Shown here: one piece after another, positions 1 to 10,520 of the stretch
How the letters are laid out: each line of letters opens with the position of its first letter
Position numbering within the stretch: the stretch's first letter is position 1
Origin: Thermoleophilia bacterium
GTDB taxonomy: Bacteria; Actinomycetota; Thermoleophilia; Gaiellales; JAICJC01
Direction of reading: 5' to 3'
Length of the DNA stretch: 59,790 bases
Assembly: GCA_025927685.1 (NCBI GenBank)
Contig: JAICKX010000005.1
Coordinates: 1 to 59,790, forward strand
The notes under the pieces: model-generated
Seen by the model: the letters and a program-made list of their open reading frames with translations, nothing else
Database searches by the model: none
Told to the model about the DNA's origin: nothing
Translations under genes and position numbers: made by a program

Positions 1-1181
1 AGCAGCGCGGCTGCCAGAGGCTGGCCGGCGGCCGCGGCGATCGCCGCCGCGAGCGCAGCCGCAGCGGCGCCGGCGAAGAGCCTGCCGCGCCCGGTGGCGC
101 CGTGAGCGGCCGCCAGCGCGAGCGCATCGATCTCGGCGGCGTCCTGGGCGGCTCCGCGATGCGGAGCGAGCTCCTGGGCGCGCGCGGCGAGCCGGGCCTG
201 CTCGCGCTCGATCTCGGCCAGCCGCTGGGTGTCGAGCACGCGCTCGCCTGAGCGGCGGTCACGCTCGGCCTCGAGATCGCGGAGCCGATGGCGCAGCGCG
301 CCGATCTCGGGCGAAGGCTCGAAGGCGGCGTGCTCCGTCTCGCGTTCGATGGTCGCGGCGGCGGCGTCACGGGCTCGGCATGCCTCGTCGGCCCACTCGA
401 TGCGGCGCCGGAGCTCGCGCGCGCGGACGTGGGCGGCGGCATCGTCCAGCGCGCGCACCCGCCGCTCGGCGGCACCGACGGCGGCGCGGGCGGCGTCGCG
501 CTCCGCGGCCAGCTCATCGGAGGAGGCCCGGGCGGCGACCGCCGCGGACACCGCAGCCTCGAGCCGGTCGCGATCGGCCCGGGCCCGGGCGAGCGGCTTG
601 GTCGCCGCCGAGTTCAGGCCCACCAGGCGCGAGCGCTGCTCCTTGAGCGCGGCCACGGCGAGCTGTGCGGGCGAGTCGGCCGCGCCCTGACCGACGACGG
701 CCTCGATCGCGTGGCGCACGCCCGAGGGGTCGCCGATGCGGGCCAGCTCGGCCTGCTCGACGTGCCCGAGGCGCAGGTAGACGCCGCGGTCGACACCCCA
801 GACGGCCCGCACCAGCGCGCCGGGGTCGCCGGCCCCGAACTCGCGCGTGACGTCGGAGCCGGAGGCCGCATCGATCACCGCCACCCGGCAGCGGTCGAAA
901 TCCCACTCGACCCTGAGCCGGCGCCCGTCGCCCGCGACGACGTCGGCGGTGGCCGCGTACCGTCCGCCGCCCCAGGGGCGGTAGCGCTCGATGCGGGCGG
1001 TGTCCTCACGCTTCCTGCGGCCGCTCCCGACGAGCCCGAAGAGCGCGGCGGAGAGCGCGGCATGCAGCGTGCTCTTGCCGGCCTCGTTCGGGCCATGGAC
1101 GATGGTGAGGCCCGGGCTGAACCTGAAGTCCCGCCCGGCGAGTCGGCCGAAGCCGTGCAGGTGGACCGTCTCAACGTGCAC
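1..1181 (-). CDS. SbcC/Rad50-like AAA ATPase, N-terminal part (runs off window start)
   Basis: GTG start at 1181 overlapping the sbcD-like stop; translation has Walker A LTIVHGPNEAGKSTLHAAL followed by Ala/Arg-rich coiled-coil-like sequence, open to base 1. Not in the ORF track because it is truncated. Confidence 0.75.
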   Translation of the reverse strand, partial: MHVETVHLHGFGRLAGRDFRFSPGLTIVHGPNEAGKSTLHAALSAALFGLVGSGRRKREDTARIERYRPWGGGRYAATADVVAGDGRRLRVEWDFDRCRVAVIDAASGSDVTREFGAGDPGALVRAVWGVDRGVYLRLGHVEQAELARIGDPSGVRHAIEAVVGQGAADSPAQLAVAALKEQRSRLVGLNSAATKPLARARADRDRLEAAVSAAVAARASSDELAAERDAARAAVGAAERRVRALDDAAAHVRARELRRRIEWADEACRARDAAAATIERETEHAAFEPSPEIGALRHRLRDLEAERDRRSGERVLDTQRLAEIEREQARLAARAQELAPHRGAAQDAAEIDALALAAAHGATGRGRLFAGAAAAALAAAIAAAAGQPLAAAL

Positions 1182-2262
1182 CGAGCACCTCCGCGTGGCC
1201 GTCCAGCGCGCGCAGGCCGGCCAGCACCGCCTCGCTCGCCGCAGGATCGTCGCTCCCCAGCATCCGGGCCACGAACCGGCCCCGCACCGACGGCTCCCGG
1301 GCGATCGCCTCCAGGTCGTACGCCGGCCGGGTGCGGTCGACGAGCACCAGCTCCTCGAGCCCCCCGCCGAGCCGCTCGGTCAGGGCCCCGACGTCGAGGA
1401 CGCAGCCGGGCGCGACCTCGCCCTCGAGGACGAGCCGCAGGCAGGCGCCGGCCTCGCGTGAAGCCTCCGCGGAGACGAGCGCCTCGATGTCGGCCGAGCT
1501 CGCCGTGCCGGCGACCGACACGGACCGCTCGACGTAGCGGCGGGCCGCGATCGGGATGTGGCGAGCCGTCACCGAGGCACCGGACACGGCGACGATCGAC
1601 ACGCCGTGGTCGCCGTGTCGCTCGCCCCAGCCCAGCGGCTCGGGGCTCCCCGGGTAGCAGAGGAAGCCGTCGTCGTAGCCGTCGTGGAAGTGGCCCAGGA
1701 GGACGCGGGCGGCGCCGGTTGCCTCGAGCTGAGCCCGCGTCACCGTGCGATGACGGCCCTCGTCGGCCCAGCGCTCGCCGGTGAGCGCGGCGTGCAGCGC
1801 GAGCAGGTGGGTACGGCCGTCGTCCGGGGCGACGAAGCCGTCGGGGATGCCGGCCGGCGCGGTCGCCGCGCAGAACGCCGTGCCCCACACGACGAGGTCG
1901 TCCGCAAGCTCGAACGGCTCGACCCGGTCGGCGGCGAAGATGTGCACGTTCGCGGGCCAGGCGTGAAGCTGCCAGGCCGAGCCGGCGACATACGGATCGT
2001 GGTTCCCGGGGGTCACGAGCACCGGCACCGCCGCCCGCTCGAGCTCGCCCGCCAGGAAGGCGACCGTGTCGGCCGTGACGGACGCGTGCTCGTAGACGTC
2101 GCCGGCGAGGACCACGGCGTCGACGTCCTCCGCGCGCCCGGCCGCCAGCGCCCGCGAGAGCCCGTCGCGCAGGCCGGCGCGGCGCCGGACGGGATCGCGC
2201 CGGTCGTCGGCGGCGCCGAAGACGCGGTCGAGGTGCGTGTCTGCGAGGTGGAGAATCCGCAT
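1171..2262 (-). CDS. SbcD/Mre11-like DNA repair metallophosphoesterase
   Basis: MRILHLADTHLDRVFG...VVLAGDVYEH...VTPGNHDPY...LLGHFH motifs; 363 aa inside the longer ORF 1171..3561; start set at ATG 2262. Confidence 0.85.
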   Translation of the reverse strand: MRILHLADTHLDRVFGAADDRRDPVRRRAGLRDGLSRALAAGRAEDVDAVVLAGDVYEHASVTADTVAFLAGELERAAVPVLVTPGNHDPYVAGSAWQLHAWPANVHIFAADRVEPFELADDLVVWGTAFCAATAPAGIPDGFVAPDDGRTHLLALHAALTGERWADEGRHRTVTRAQLEATGAARVLLGHFHDGYDDGFLCYPGSPEPLGWGERHGDHGVSIVAVSGASVTARHIPIAARRYVERSVSVAGTASSADIEALVSAEASREAGACLRLVLEGEVAPGCVLDVGALTERLGGGLEELVLVDRTRPAYDLEAIAREPSVRGRFVARMLGSDDPAASEAVLAGLRALDGHAEVLGAR

Positions 2263-2382
2263 GAGCCGGACCCCCCACTGTACGGATGCGTCCGGACGGA
2301 GCCGCCCCCGATTGCGGAGATGCGACGCATTCGGCACGTGTCGTGACACCCATGTGGCACTTCGGCCCGTACGGTCACCGCC

Positions 2383-2886
2383 ATGCGTTCCGCAGCAGTC
2401 CGAGCCGGGATCCTGGCAGCCGTCCTCGCGCTGGCCGGCGTCGTCTGGGTGCGCACGTCGTCCGGCTCGCCGCTCGCAGCCGGCACGGTCGTCAGGGTCG
2501 TGGACGGCGACACGGTGATCGTCCGCGGCGCCGGCGGTCGCACCGAGGATATCCGCCTGATCGGGATCGACACGCCCGAGACGGTCGACCCGCGCAAGCC
2601 CGTGGGCTGCTTCGGTCCCGAGGCGTCCGCGTACGCGAAACACCTCCTCACAGGCCGGACGGTGGTGCTCCGCTACGACCGCGAGCTGCGCGACCGCTAC
2701 GGCCGGTTCCTGGCATATGTCTGGCTCGAGGGCCACGGCGGCGGGTTCGTGAACGCCCGGCTCGTCGAGCTCGGCTACGCGCGCGCCTACCCGTTCCCGC
2801 CCAACACGGCGCACGAGGCGCTGTTCGCTGCGCTGGAGCGCCGGGCCGCGATCCGAGGGCGGGGCCTGTGGGCGGCGTGCGGGTAG
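2383..2886 (+). CDS. Thermonuclease (SNase)-like protein with N-terminal membrane/signal segment
   Basis: VVDGDTVIVR...IRLIGIDTPET...RYGRFLAYVW...LVELGYARAYPF. Confidence 0.88.
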   Translation: MRSAAVRAGILAAVLALAGVVWVRTSSGSPLAAGTVVRVVDGDTVIVRGAGGRTEDIRLIGIDTPETVDPRKPVGCFGPEASAYAKHLLTGRTVVLRYDRELRDRYGRFLAYVWLEGHGGGFVNARLVELGYARAYPFPPNTAHEALFAALERRAAIRGRGLWAACG

Positions 2887-2895
2887 AATCCCCGC

Positions 2896-3096
2896 ATGCG
2901 CTGGATCCTCGCCATCCTGCTCGGGGCCGCGGCGGCCGCGGCGGCCGCGGCCTATCTGGGCGAGCGGGGCGAGCCCATCGCCGCGTCCGGCAACGGCCAT
3001 TCCGGCGACGAGGGCCGCCGGAGCATGCTGCGCGAGCGGATCGCGAGCGCCCGGAGCCGTCTGCGCGACGAGCTCGACTCCGTGCGTGGGGACTAG
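2896..3096 (+). CDS. Small single-pass membrane protein (66 aa), hypothetical
   Basis: MRWILAILLGAAAAAAAAAYLG hydrophobic N-terminus; TAGAAT-N6-ATG promoter-like spacing. Confidence 0.55.
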   Translation: MRWILAILLGAAAAAAAAAYLGERGEPIAASGNGHSGDEGRRSMLRERIASARSRLRDELDSVRGD

Positions 3097-3922
3097 CTCC
3101 CGGGCGCTGGGCGTCCTGGCTCTGGCCGGGGCGGGCGCCGCCGCGTGGGGCCTTTTCGAGTCGCAGTGGGTCGAGTGCCGCGCGCTCGACGTCGAGGTCG
3201 CCTCGCTCCCCGCCGGCCTCGACGGCCTCACCATCCTCCACGTCAGCGACCTCCATGCCGGAACGCCGTCGCTCAACATGCGCGCGTTCCGAAAGGCCGT
3301 CGACTTCGGCGCGAAGGCCCGGCCCGACCTGGTCGCGCTGACGGGCGACATCGTGAGCCACCCGCGCGCGACGCGCGCCGTCGTCGCCGAGCTCGAGCGC
3401 CTGCGGCCGCCGCTCGGGATCTCGGCGGTGCTCGGGAACCACGACGTCGGGGCGAGCAACGACCCTTTCTCCCGCGGCGTGGTCATCGAGGACTGGGGCG
3501 ACGCGCCGGTGACGCTCCTGCGCGGCCAGACGCACTCGATCGACCATCGCGGCGTGCGCATCGAGGTCGGCGGGCTCGACGCGGACGCCTGGCTCGCCGG
3601 CCGGGCGCCGCCGGCCGGCGAGCTCTTCTCGCCCGGCGCCGGGCTGCGCCTGCTGCTCGCCCACTTCCCGGAGGCGGCCGAGGCGATGGCGCCGGGATCG
3701 GCCGACCTCGTCCTGTGCGGGCACCTTCACGGCGGCCAGATCTGCCTCCCGAGCCCGTGGGGAAAGCTGCGCCTGGCCCACGGCGTGCATCGCTATCACG
3801 AGGGGATCTACCGCGAGGGGAGAACCACGATCGTCGTCACGCGCGGGCTCGGCACCACGCTCGTGCCGTTCCGGCTTGCCGCCCGGCCGGAGGTGAGCCT
3901 GCTACGGCTTCGGCCGGCGTGA
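3086..3922 (+). CDS. YkuE-like metallophosphoesterase
   Basis: ILHVSDLHAG...ALTGDIV...VLGNHDVG...LCGHLHGGQICLP. Confidence 0.88.
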   Translation: MGTSSRALGVLALAGAGAAAWGLFESQWVECRALDVEVASLPAGLDGLTILHVSDLHAGTPSLNMRAFRKAVDFGAKARPDLVALTGDIVSHPRATRAVVAELERLRPPLGISAVLGNHDVGASNDPFSRGVVIEDWGDAPVTLLRGQTHSIDHRGVRIEVGGLDADAWLAGRAPPAGELFSPGAGLRLLLAHFPEAAEAMAPGSADLVLCGHLHGGQICLPSPWGKLRLAHGVHRYHEGIYREGRTTIVVTRGLGTTLVPFRLAARPEVSLLRLRPA

Positions 3923-3948
3923 ACACCCGCAGCCGTATACTCGCGTCG

Positions 3949-4317
3949 ATGAGCGACGCGTCCGGAGGGGCACCGGCCGAGTCGGTGCACTCGGCCGGTG
4001 TCGCAGCGCATATCTCGCATGCCGTCATCGCGACGTATGCGGCGGCCGCGGCGCGCGAGGTGGAGGGCGTGCATGCGCTGGCGGCGAGCGGGTTCGGGCC
4101 GCTGGAACGCCGCGTCGATCCCGAGCGGGCCGGCGTCCGCGTCGAGGCAGGCCCGGACGGGCTCGAGGTGGAGCTGCACCTCGTCACGGCGTGGGGCGCC
4201 TCGATCCCGTCCGTCGCGGCACAGGTGGAGGGGGCCGTGCGGAGCTACCTGGAGTCGATGGTGGCGCTCGAGGTCGCGGTGGTCTCGGTCCACGTCGACG
4301 ACGTCGCGGCGCCGTGA
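3949..4317 (+). CDS. Asp23/Gls24 family envelope stress response-like protein
   Basis: ATG at 3949, 122 aa; ISHAVIATYAAAAAREVEGVHAL...LEVELHLVTAWGASIPSVAAQVEGAVRSYLESM. Confidence 0.75.
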   Translation: MSDASGGAPAESVHSAGVAAHISHAVIATYAAAAAREVEGVHALAASGFGPLERRVDPERAGVRVEAGPDGLEVELHLVTAWGASIPSVAAQVEGAVRSYLESMVALEVAVVSVHVDDVAAP

Positions 4318-4931
4318 GCAGCGCCGGCGTCGACCACCTGACCGGCGCGACCGTCGCCGACGCCCCGGCGCCGTGCCGCGAGTGCGTGTGGTGGCAGACC
4401 CGGCCCGGCCGCGACCCGGTGGAGAAGCGGCGCTGGATCAGCGCCGCCGAGGATGAGTTCGGGCCGTGGGGAAAGCTGTACCGGGACGGCGGCCGGGTGA
4501 TCGGCCTCGTCCAGTACGGGCCGGCCGACGCCTTTCCGCGCGCCCACGCCATGCCGGCCGGCCCGCCGAGCCGCGATGCCGCGATCATCACCTGCGCCTA
4601 CCTCATCGAGGCCGGCAGCCCGTGGGCGCTCCAGAGCCTGATCCTGGCGGCGATCGGCGAGTGCCGCGACCGCGGCCTGCACGCGCTCGAGGCCTACGCC
4701 TACCGCTACGGCCCGGACGCCGGCTTCCCGGAGCGGTTCGTCCGCCACCGCACGATCTTCCCGGCCGACTTCCTGCGGGACTTCGGCTTCCACACGCGCC
4801 GCTCGGCTGGCAGAATCGAGCTGATGCGGCTCGACCTGCGCGCGATCGTCCCCGCCCGCGAGCCCGGGCGGCTCGAGCGGCTGCGGTCGCGGCTTCAGGT
4901 CGTCGATCCGTCCCCTGCGGCGGTTCGGTGA
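4314..4931 (+). CDS. GNAT-like N-acetyltransferase
   Basis: GTG start overlapping the preceding stop; CRECVWWQ...GRVIGLVQYGPA...ALQSLILAAIGECRDRGLHALEAYAYR. Confidence 0.6.
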   Translation: MSSAGVDHLTGATVADAPAPCRECVWWQTRPGRDPVEKRRWISAAEDEFGPWGKLYRDGGRVIGLVQYGPADAFPRAHAMPAGPPSRDAAIITCAYLIEAGSPWALQSLILAAIGECRDRGLHALEAYAYRYGPDAGFPERFVRHRTIFPADFLRDFGFHTRRSAGRIELMRLDLRAIVPAREPGRLERLRSRLQVVDPSPAAVR

Positions 4932-4953
4932 ACCGGTTCGGGATCCCACGCGA

Positions 4954-5571
4954 ATGACCCCTGAACAGGAACCCAGGGAAGGACGCGTGGAGCATCTCTC
5001 CGATCACGGCCTCCTGGCGCTCGTCGGCCGGGGCGACCGCGAGGCCTTCGCCCGCCTGTACGACATGTACGGCGGCGCGGCCTATTCCCTTGCGCTCCGC
5101 ATCGTGCGCGACCGCGACCTCGCCGCGGACGTGGTGCAGAACACGTTCCTGGCCATCTGGACGCAGGCCCGGACGTTCGACTCGTCGCGCGGGCAGCCCT
5201 CGACGTGGATCTTGACCATGACACATCACAAGGCGGTCGACATGGTGAGGCGGGAGGAGCGGCGCCGGGCCGAGCCGCTCGACGACGCACCCGCTGCTCT
5301 CGATCCCGAGCCTCCCGTCGAGCACCAGGCCTGGCTGGGCGTCGCCCGCGAGCAGATCGCGACGGCGCTCGCCCGCCTTCCCGACCCCCATCGCGAGGTG
5401 ATCGAGCTCGCCTACTTTGCCGGGTATACGCAGTCGGAGCTGGCCGAGCGGCTCGCCGTCCCGATCGGCACCGTGAAGAGTCGCACCTTCGCCGCCATGA
5501 ACGCGCTTCGCGACGCGCTGGCGGCACTGGGCATGAGACCGGAGGACGAGTGGAACACGTCGACGAGCTGA
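4954..5571 (+). CDS. ECF-type RNA polymerase sigma factor
   Basis: Sigma region 2 (FARLYDMYGGAAYSLALRIVRDRDLAADVVQNTFLAIW) and region 4 (HREVIELAYFAGYTQSELAERLAVPIGTVKSR). Confidence 0.93.
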   Translation: MTPEQEPREGRVEHLSDHGLLALVGRGDREAFARLYDMYGGAAYSLALRIVRDRDLAADVVQNTFLAIWTQARTFDSSRGQPSTWILTMTHHKAVDMVRREERRRAEPLDDAPAALDPEPPVEHQAWLGVAREQIATALARLPDPHREVIELAYFAGYTQSELAERLAVPIGTVKSRTFAAMNALRDALAALGMRPEDEWNTSTS

Positions 5572-6248
5572 TCGCCGGCCACGCCCTGCGCGCGCTCTCC
5601 TCCGAGGACGAGGAGCGCGTCGTCGTGCACCTCGCCGAGTGCGAGCGGTGCCGCCGGCGCCTGCGCGAGACCGAGGCGGTCGCCGCGTCGCTCGCCTACA
5701 GCGTGCCCCAGATGGCGCCGCCGCCCGAGCTGCGAAGCCGGGTGCTCGCGATCGCGGAGCCGGTCGTGGCTGCGCCGGCCGCCGAGGCGCCCGCTGTGGA
5801 GGCGCCCGCCCGTCCCGGCCGCCCCCGCCCCCGGCACGGATGGTGGCCGCGGGTCTCGCTGGTGGCGGTGCCGGCGATGGCGCTCGCCCTCGGCGCGATG
5901 GTGGTGTGGAACGTGTCGCTTCGGAACGACCTCGATTCGAGCCGCGACGACTTCGCACACGGCGCCGCCGTGGCGCTCCCCGGCGTCGGGAACGTCGTCG
6001 CCCAGACGGACGGCAACGCAACGCTCTTCGCCCACCTGCGGCGGGCGCCGGCGGGGAAGACCTACGAGGCCTGGGTGATCCGCGGCACCGTCGCCCTCCC
6101 GGCGGGCGTCTTCGAGGGCGGCGGCACGGTCGAGCTCGAGCTGACGCAATCCGCGAAGCCGGGCGACAAGATCGCGGTCACGGTCGAGCCGAAGGGCGGG
6201 TCGAGGAAGCCCACCACGACGCCGATCGCGACCAGCCGGTCGGTCTAG
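5550..6248 (+). CDS. Anti-sigma factor (RskA-like, zinc-binding N-terminus plus TM)
   Basis: GTG start overlapping the sigma gene; HLAECERCRRRLRE HxxxCxxC motif; TM; C-terminal AWVIRGTVALPAGVFEGGGTVELEL. Confidence 0.87.
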   Translation: MEHVDELIAGHALRALSSEDEERVVVHLAECERCRRRLRETEAVAASLAYSVPQMAPPPELRSRVLAIAEPVVAAPAAEAPAVEAPARPGRPRPRHGWWPRVSLVAVPAMALALGAMVVWNVSLRNDLDSSRDDFAHGAAVALPGVGNVVAQTDGNATLFAHLRRAPAGKTYEAWVIRGTVALPAGVFEGGGTVELELTQSAKPGDKIAVTVEPKGGSRKPTTTPIATSRSV

Positions 6249-6319
6249 TAGATCGTTGACTCCCAATTGCCGGCGCGCCTGGATGCCCGGCTGTGGAGTG
6301 TCGAGCGACTGTCGTGGGG

Positions 6320-6784
6320 CTAGCGCGCCAGGAACGCCAGCGTGGCCGCAATCACGGCTGCGCCGCCCAGGAGCCGGGCGGTTCGGGCCGCGTCTGGCCA
6401 CGGGAGCGACTGAAGCTCGATGACCTGGGCGTCGCGGCGGGCGCGGGTGCGGCGGGCCAGGCGCATGCGGTGGAGGGCCGCCTCGCGCTGCGCCGTCGGG
6501 CCGAGCAGCTCGTCGACGCGGTAGGGCCCATGGCCGTCGCGGCTGTGGCCGTGCTCGACGCAGTGGAAGCCGAGCCGGCCGAGCGCGACCTCGCCGAGGC
6601 AGCGCGGGCAGGCCTGGACGCGCGGCTCGAACGGCTGGCGGACGGGGCTCGCCGCCGCCCGGCGGCGGTCGTCGCGGGTGAGCAGCTGATGCGGCTCCCA
6701 GGGGCCGTGCTCGTGGCAGCGGCCGGAGCCCGCGGGGCGGAGGCAGACCGGGCAGAGGGTGCCTCCCCGGGCCGGCGTCCCCAT
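6320..6784 (-). CDS. Two-zinc-ribbon protein with C-terminal TM, hypothetical
   Basis: CPVC...CHEHGPW and CPRC...CVEHGHS modules; C-terminal LLGGAAVIAATLAFLAR. Confidence 0.55.
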   Translation of the reverse strand: MGTPARGGTLCPVCLRPAGSGRCHEHGPWEPHQLLTRDDRRRAAASPVRQPFEPRVQACPRCLGEVALGRLGFHCVEHGHSRDGHGPYRVDELLGPTAQREAALHRMRLARRTRARRDAQVIELQSLPWPDAARTARLLGGAAVIAATLAFLAR

Positions 6785-7818
6785 CAGGCGGCCGCCCGGC
6801 CGGGGACGCGGACGAGGTCGCGCTCGACGAGCAGCTCGGCGATCTGGATGCCGTTCGTCGCGGCCCCCTTGCGCAGGTTGTCCGCGACGATCCAGAGCGC
6901 GAGCCCGTTCTGTCGCGACGGGTTGCGGCGGATGCGGCCGACGAGCACGTCGTCGGTCTCGGCCGCGTCGGAGGCGAGCGGATACTGCGCCAGGGCCGGA
7001 TCGTCGACCACGCGCACGCCCGGCGCGGCGCGCAGGAGCTCGCGGGCCTCGTCCGCTCCGAGCGGCGAACGCGTCTCGATCCAGACCGCCTCGGAGTGGC
7101 CGCGCCAGACCGGCACGCGGACACAGGTCGCATGGATCCCGATCGTCTCGTCACCGAGGATCTTCCTCGGCTCGAGCACGAGCTTCGTCTCCTCCAACGT
7201 GCTATCCCCTTCGAAGCTCTCGCACTGCGGAATCGCGTTGAACGCGATCGGATGAGGGTACACCACCGGGTCGGGCGTGTGTCCATCGAGCGCAGCGCGG
7301 GATTGCGATCGCAGCTCCTCGACCGCCTTCGCCCCCGTCCCGGAGACGGCCTGGTAGGTCGAGACCGTGACGTGCTCCAGTCCGGCGGCGGCATGGAGCG
7401 GCGCGAGGACGCAGACGAGCTGGATCGTGGAGCAGTTCGGGTTCGAGACGATCCCCTGGTGCGAGCCGGCGGCGTCGCCGTTCACCTCCGGGACGACGAG
7501 CGGCACCTCGGGGTCCATGCGGAAGGCGCTCGACTTGTCGACGACCACGCAGCCGCGGGCCACGGCCTCGGGGGCGAAGGCCCGCGAGGCCGAGCCGCCC
7601 GCCGAGAACAGGGCGAGGTCGAAGCCCTCGAAGGCGTCGGCCGTGAGCTCGCGCACCTCGATCTCCGAGCCGGCGTAGGGCACCCGCCGTCCGGCGGAGC
7701 GGGCCGATGCGAACGCCACGACCTCGGAGGCGGGGAAGCCGCGCTCGTGAAGGACGTCGAGCACCACCGGGCCCACGGCCCCCGTGGCGCCCACGACGGC
7801 AACGCGCGGCCTACGCAT
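6784..7818 (-). CDS. asd: Aspartate-semialdehyde dehydrogenase
   Basis: [18 protein letters not shown]...[13 protein letters not shown]...[11 protein letters not shown]. Confidence 0.95.
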   Translation of the reverse strand: MRRPRVAVVGATGAVGPVVLDVLHERGFPASEVVAFASARSAGRRVPYAGSEIEVRELTADAFEGFDLALFSAGGSASRAFAPEAVARGCVVVDKSSAFRMDPEVPLVVPEVNGDAAGSHQGIVSNPNCSTIQLVCVLAPLHAAAGLEHVTVSTYQAVSGTGAKAVEELRSQSRAALDGHTPDPVVYPHPIAFNAIPQCESFEGDSTLEETKLVLEPRKILGDETIGIHATCVRVPVWRGHSEAVWIETRSPLGADEARELLRAAPGVRVVDDPALAQYPLASDAAETDDVLVGRIRRNPSRQNGLALWIVADNLRKGAATNGIQIAELLVERDLVRVPGRAAA

Positions 7819-9076
7819 CGACCTCGGATCCCTCCGCCTCGGCCAGCTCGGCCTCGAACGCCCCGTGGAGCGCCGCGACCGCCTCGGCGACGCGGTCGCG
7901 GCTGACGACGCACGACACCTTGATCGGCGAGGTCGCGATCATCCGCACGTTGATCTCGAGCTCGGCCAGCACCTGGAACATCTTGGCGGCCACGCCCGGA
8001 TGGCTCTTCATCCCGGCGCCGATCAGGCTGACCTTGGCGGCCGTGTCGTCGACCCGCCAGTGCAGCCCGAGCTCGCGGCAGAGCCCCTCGATCGTGTTGG
8101 TCATGAGCGGCAGGTCGTCGAGTGGGACCGAGAACGTGACGTCGGCGTCGCCGTGGGTGACGGCGTTCTGGATGATCGTGTCGACGTTGATGTGGGCGCC
8201 GGCCACGGCGTTGAAGATGCTCGCTGCCGTCCCCGGCTTGTCGGGCACGTCCGTGAGCGTCACGTACGCCTCGTCGGTCGTGTGCGCGATGCCCGAGATG
8301 ATCGGCGCCTCCATGCCCGTATCTTCCCGGATCCAGGTGCCGTCCGCGTCGGTGAACGTCGAGCGGACGTGCAGCGGCACGCCGTGGTTCCGGGCGAACT
8401 CCACCGAGCGCAGCTGGAGCACCCGCGCCCCCGAACCGGCCATCTCGAGCATCTCGATCGGCGACACGGTGCGCAGCTTGCGGGCGTGCGGGACGATGCG
8501 GGGGTCGGCCGTGAAGACGCCGGCGACGTCGGTGTAGATCTCGCAGTCGCCGTCGAGGGCCGCCGCCAGGGCCACCGCGGTCGTGTCGGAGCCGCCGCGT
8601 CCGAGCGTGGTCACGTCGTAGGCGGTCGAGACGCCCTGGAACCCGGCCACGAGCACGATCTCGCCGCGGTCGAGGGCCTCGGAGATGCGGCGCGGGCGGA
8701 TCTCGAGGATCTTCGCCTTGGTGTGGACGGTGTCGGTCACGATCCCGGCCTGCGATCCCGTGAGGGAGACGGCGTGGGCGCCGAGGTCGTTGATCGCCAT
8801 CGCACACAGCGCGGCGGTGATCCGCTCGCCGGTCGAAAGCAGCATGTCCATCTCGCGCGGATGCGGGCGGGGCGAGACGCCGCGGGCCAGCTCGACGAGC
8901 TGGTCGGTCGTCTGGCCCATCGCCGAGACCACGCCGACCACCCGCCGGCCGGCCGTCTGGGCGGCGACCAGGCGCGCGGCGACGCGCCGGATCTTGTCGG
9001 CGTCGGCGACGGACGTGCCCCCGAACTTCATCACGAGCACGCGGCCCGGAACGGGCTGGGCAGCGGCCTCGGCCAT
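7811..9076 (-). CDS. lysC: Aspartate kinase
   Basis: [15 protein letters not shown]...[16 protein letters not shown]-terminal ACT domains. Confidence 0.96.
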   Translation of the reverse strand: MAEAAAQPVPGRVLVMKFGGTSVADADKIRRVAARLVAAQTAGRRVVGVVSAMGQTTDQLVELARGVSPRPHPREMDMLLSTGERITAALCAMAINDLGAHAVSLTGSQAGIVTDTVHTKAKILEIRPRRISEALDRGEIVLVAGFQGVSTAYDVTTLGRGGSDTTAVALAAALDGDCEIYTDVAGVFTADPRIVPHARKLRTVSPIEMLEMAGSGARVLQLRSVEFARNHGVPLHVRSTFTDADGTWIREDTGMEAPIISGIAHTTDEAYVTLTDVPDKPGTAASIFNAVAGAHINVDTIIQNAVTHGDADVTFSVPLDDLPLMTNTIEGLCRELGLHWRVDDTAAKVSLIGAGMKSHPGVAAKMFQVLAELEINVRMIATSPIKVSCVVSRDRVAEAVAALHGAFEAELAEAEGSEVDA

Positions 9077-9143
9077 CGCGCCAGTGTACCGGCCGGGGTC
9101 GCCGGCGCACTCCGAGCGGAGGCCCGCCCAGCGGGATCGGCGG

Positions 9144-10520
9144 CTAGGCCATCGTGTCGAGGATCGCCGCGATGTCCGCGATCGTCGTGCGCGGGTTCAC
9201 GATGCACAGACGGGTTGCGGTCTCGCCGGCGAACGTCGTGGGAGTGACGAACGCCACGCCGTCGGCCAGGAGCCGCTCGGTCCAGGCCGTGTAGTCGGCC
9301 GCCGCCCAGCCGGTGCGGCGTAGCACGAGGGCCGTCAGCTCGGGCTCGTTCAGGAGCTCGAGGTGCGGGCGCGAGCGGATCTCGTCGGCCGCCTCGCGGG
9401 CCACGTGCAGGGTGTGCTCGATCGCCTCGGAGTAGGCGCGCGTGCCGTGCGCCGCGAGCGAGAACCAGAACGGCAGGCCGCGCGCCCGCCGGCTCAGGTG
9501 GACGGCGTAGTCCGACGGATTCAGCTCGCTGCCCTGGACGTGCTCCAGGTAGCCCGCCTGCTGGGTGTGCGCGGCGCGGGCCGGCTCGGCGTTCCGGTAG
9601 AGGAGCGCGCACGAGTCGAAGGGGGCGAAGAGCCACTTGTGCGGGTCGACGATGAACGAGTCGGCGTGCTCGATCCCGGCGAACCGGTCGCGGACGGACG
9701 GCGCGGCGAGGGCGGCGCCGCCGTAGGCGCCGTCGACGTGCATCCAGAGGCCGTGCTCCCGGCACACGGCCGCGATGCCCGTCAGATCGTCGATCGCCCC
9801 CGCGTTCGTCGTCCCGGCGGTCGCGGCCACGGCGAACAGCCCGCCGGTCCCCTCGCGCTCGAGCGCGGCCGCCAGCGCCCCGCCGGTCATCCGGCCGCGA
9901 GCGTCGGCCGCGACCCGAAGCATGTCGACGTCCATCACCGACGCGGCAGTGGCGACGGACGAGTGGGTCTCGTCGGTGCAGGCCACGCGCAGCCGGCCCG
10001 CTCCGGCGCCCCGCGCCGCGCGGTGGGCGTGCCGGGCCGCCACGAGCGCCGACAGGTTCCCGATCGTCCCGCCCTGCACGAAGCAGCCCGCGGCCGACTC
10101 GGGCAGCCCGGCCAGGCGGGCCAGCCATTCGAGCGCCTGGTTCTCGGCGTAGACGGCGCCGGCGGCCTCCATCCACGTCCCGGCGTAGATCGACGAGGCC
10201 CCGACGACCAGGTCGAACATCATCGAGAGCTCGGTCGGCGCCGCCGGGATGAAGGCCAGGAAGCGGGGGTTGTCGATCGAGATGATCGCCGGCGCGAGCA
10301 CGTCGGCGAAGAGCCGCATCGCGGCCTCGCCGCCGAGCCCGTCCTCGGTGATCGTGGCGCCCGCCATGTCCTCGAGCTCGGCGGCCGTCCGCGGCCCGTC
10401 GAGCGGGACGGGGTGCAGCCGCAGGCGGTCGCGGGCGTACTCGAGCGCCGCCCGGGCGACGCGCTCGGTCTCGTCCGTGTAGCGGTGCATCGAGGTGGGA
10501 TCCACGATGTGCCGCGCCAT
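9144..10520 (-). CDS. PLP-dependent group II decarboxylase (aromatic-L-amino-acid/glutamate decarboxylase family)
   Basis: [14 protein letters not shown]...[13 protein letters not shown]...[22 protein letters not shown]. Confidence 0.9.
   Translation of the reverse strand: MARHIVDPTSMHRYTDETERVARAALEYARDRLRLHPVPLDGPRTAAELEDMAGATITEDGLGGEAAMRLFADVLAPAIISIDNPRFLAFIPAAPTELSMMFDLVVGASSIYAGTWMEAAGAVYAENQALEWLARLAGLPESAAGCFVQGGTIGNLSALVAARHAHRAARGAGAGRLRVACTDETHSSVATAASVMDVDMLRVAADARGRMTGGALAAALEREGTGGLFAVAATAGTTNAGAIDDLTGIAAVCREHGLWMHVDGAYGGAALAAPSVRDRFAGIEHADSFIVDPHKWLFAPFDSCALLYRNAEPARAAHTQQAGYLEHVQGSELNPSDYAVHLSRRARGLPFWFSLAAHGTRAYSEAIEHTLHVAREAADEIRSRPHLELLNEPELTALVLRRTGWAAADYTAWTERLLADGVAFVTPTTFAGETATRLCIVNPRTTIADIAAILDTMA

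Noticed and set aside
288-1784. 498-aa plus ORF opposite sbcC/sbcD
   Set aside because: Shadow ORF on the opposite strand; Arg/Pro/Ala-rich, no motif. The same applies to most long antisense ORFs in the track (e.g. 39832..42345, 57277..59673, 54603..57419).
2338-2349. GTGTC-GT-GACAC inverted repeat upstream of the thermonuclease gene
   Set aside because: Short, single and easily due to chance; no supporting context
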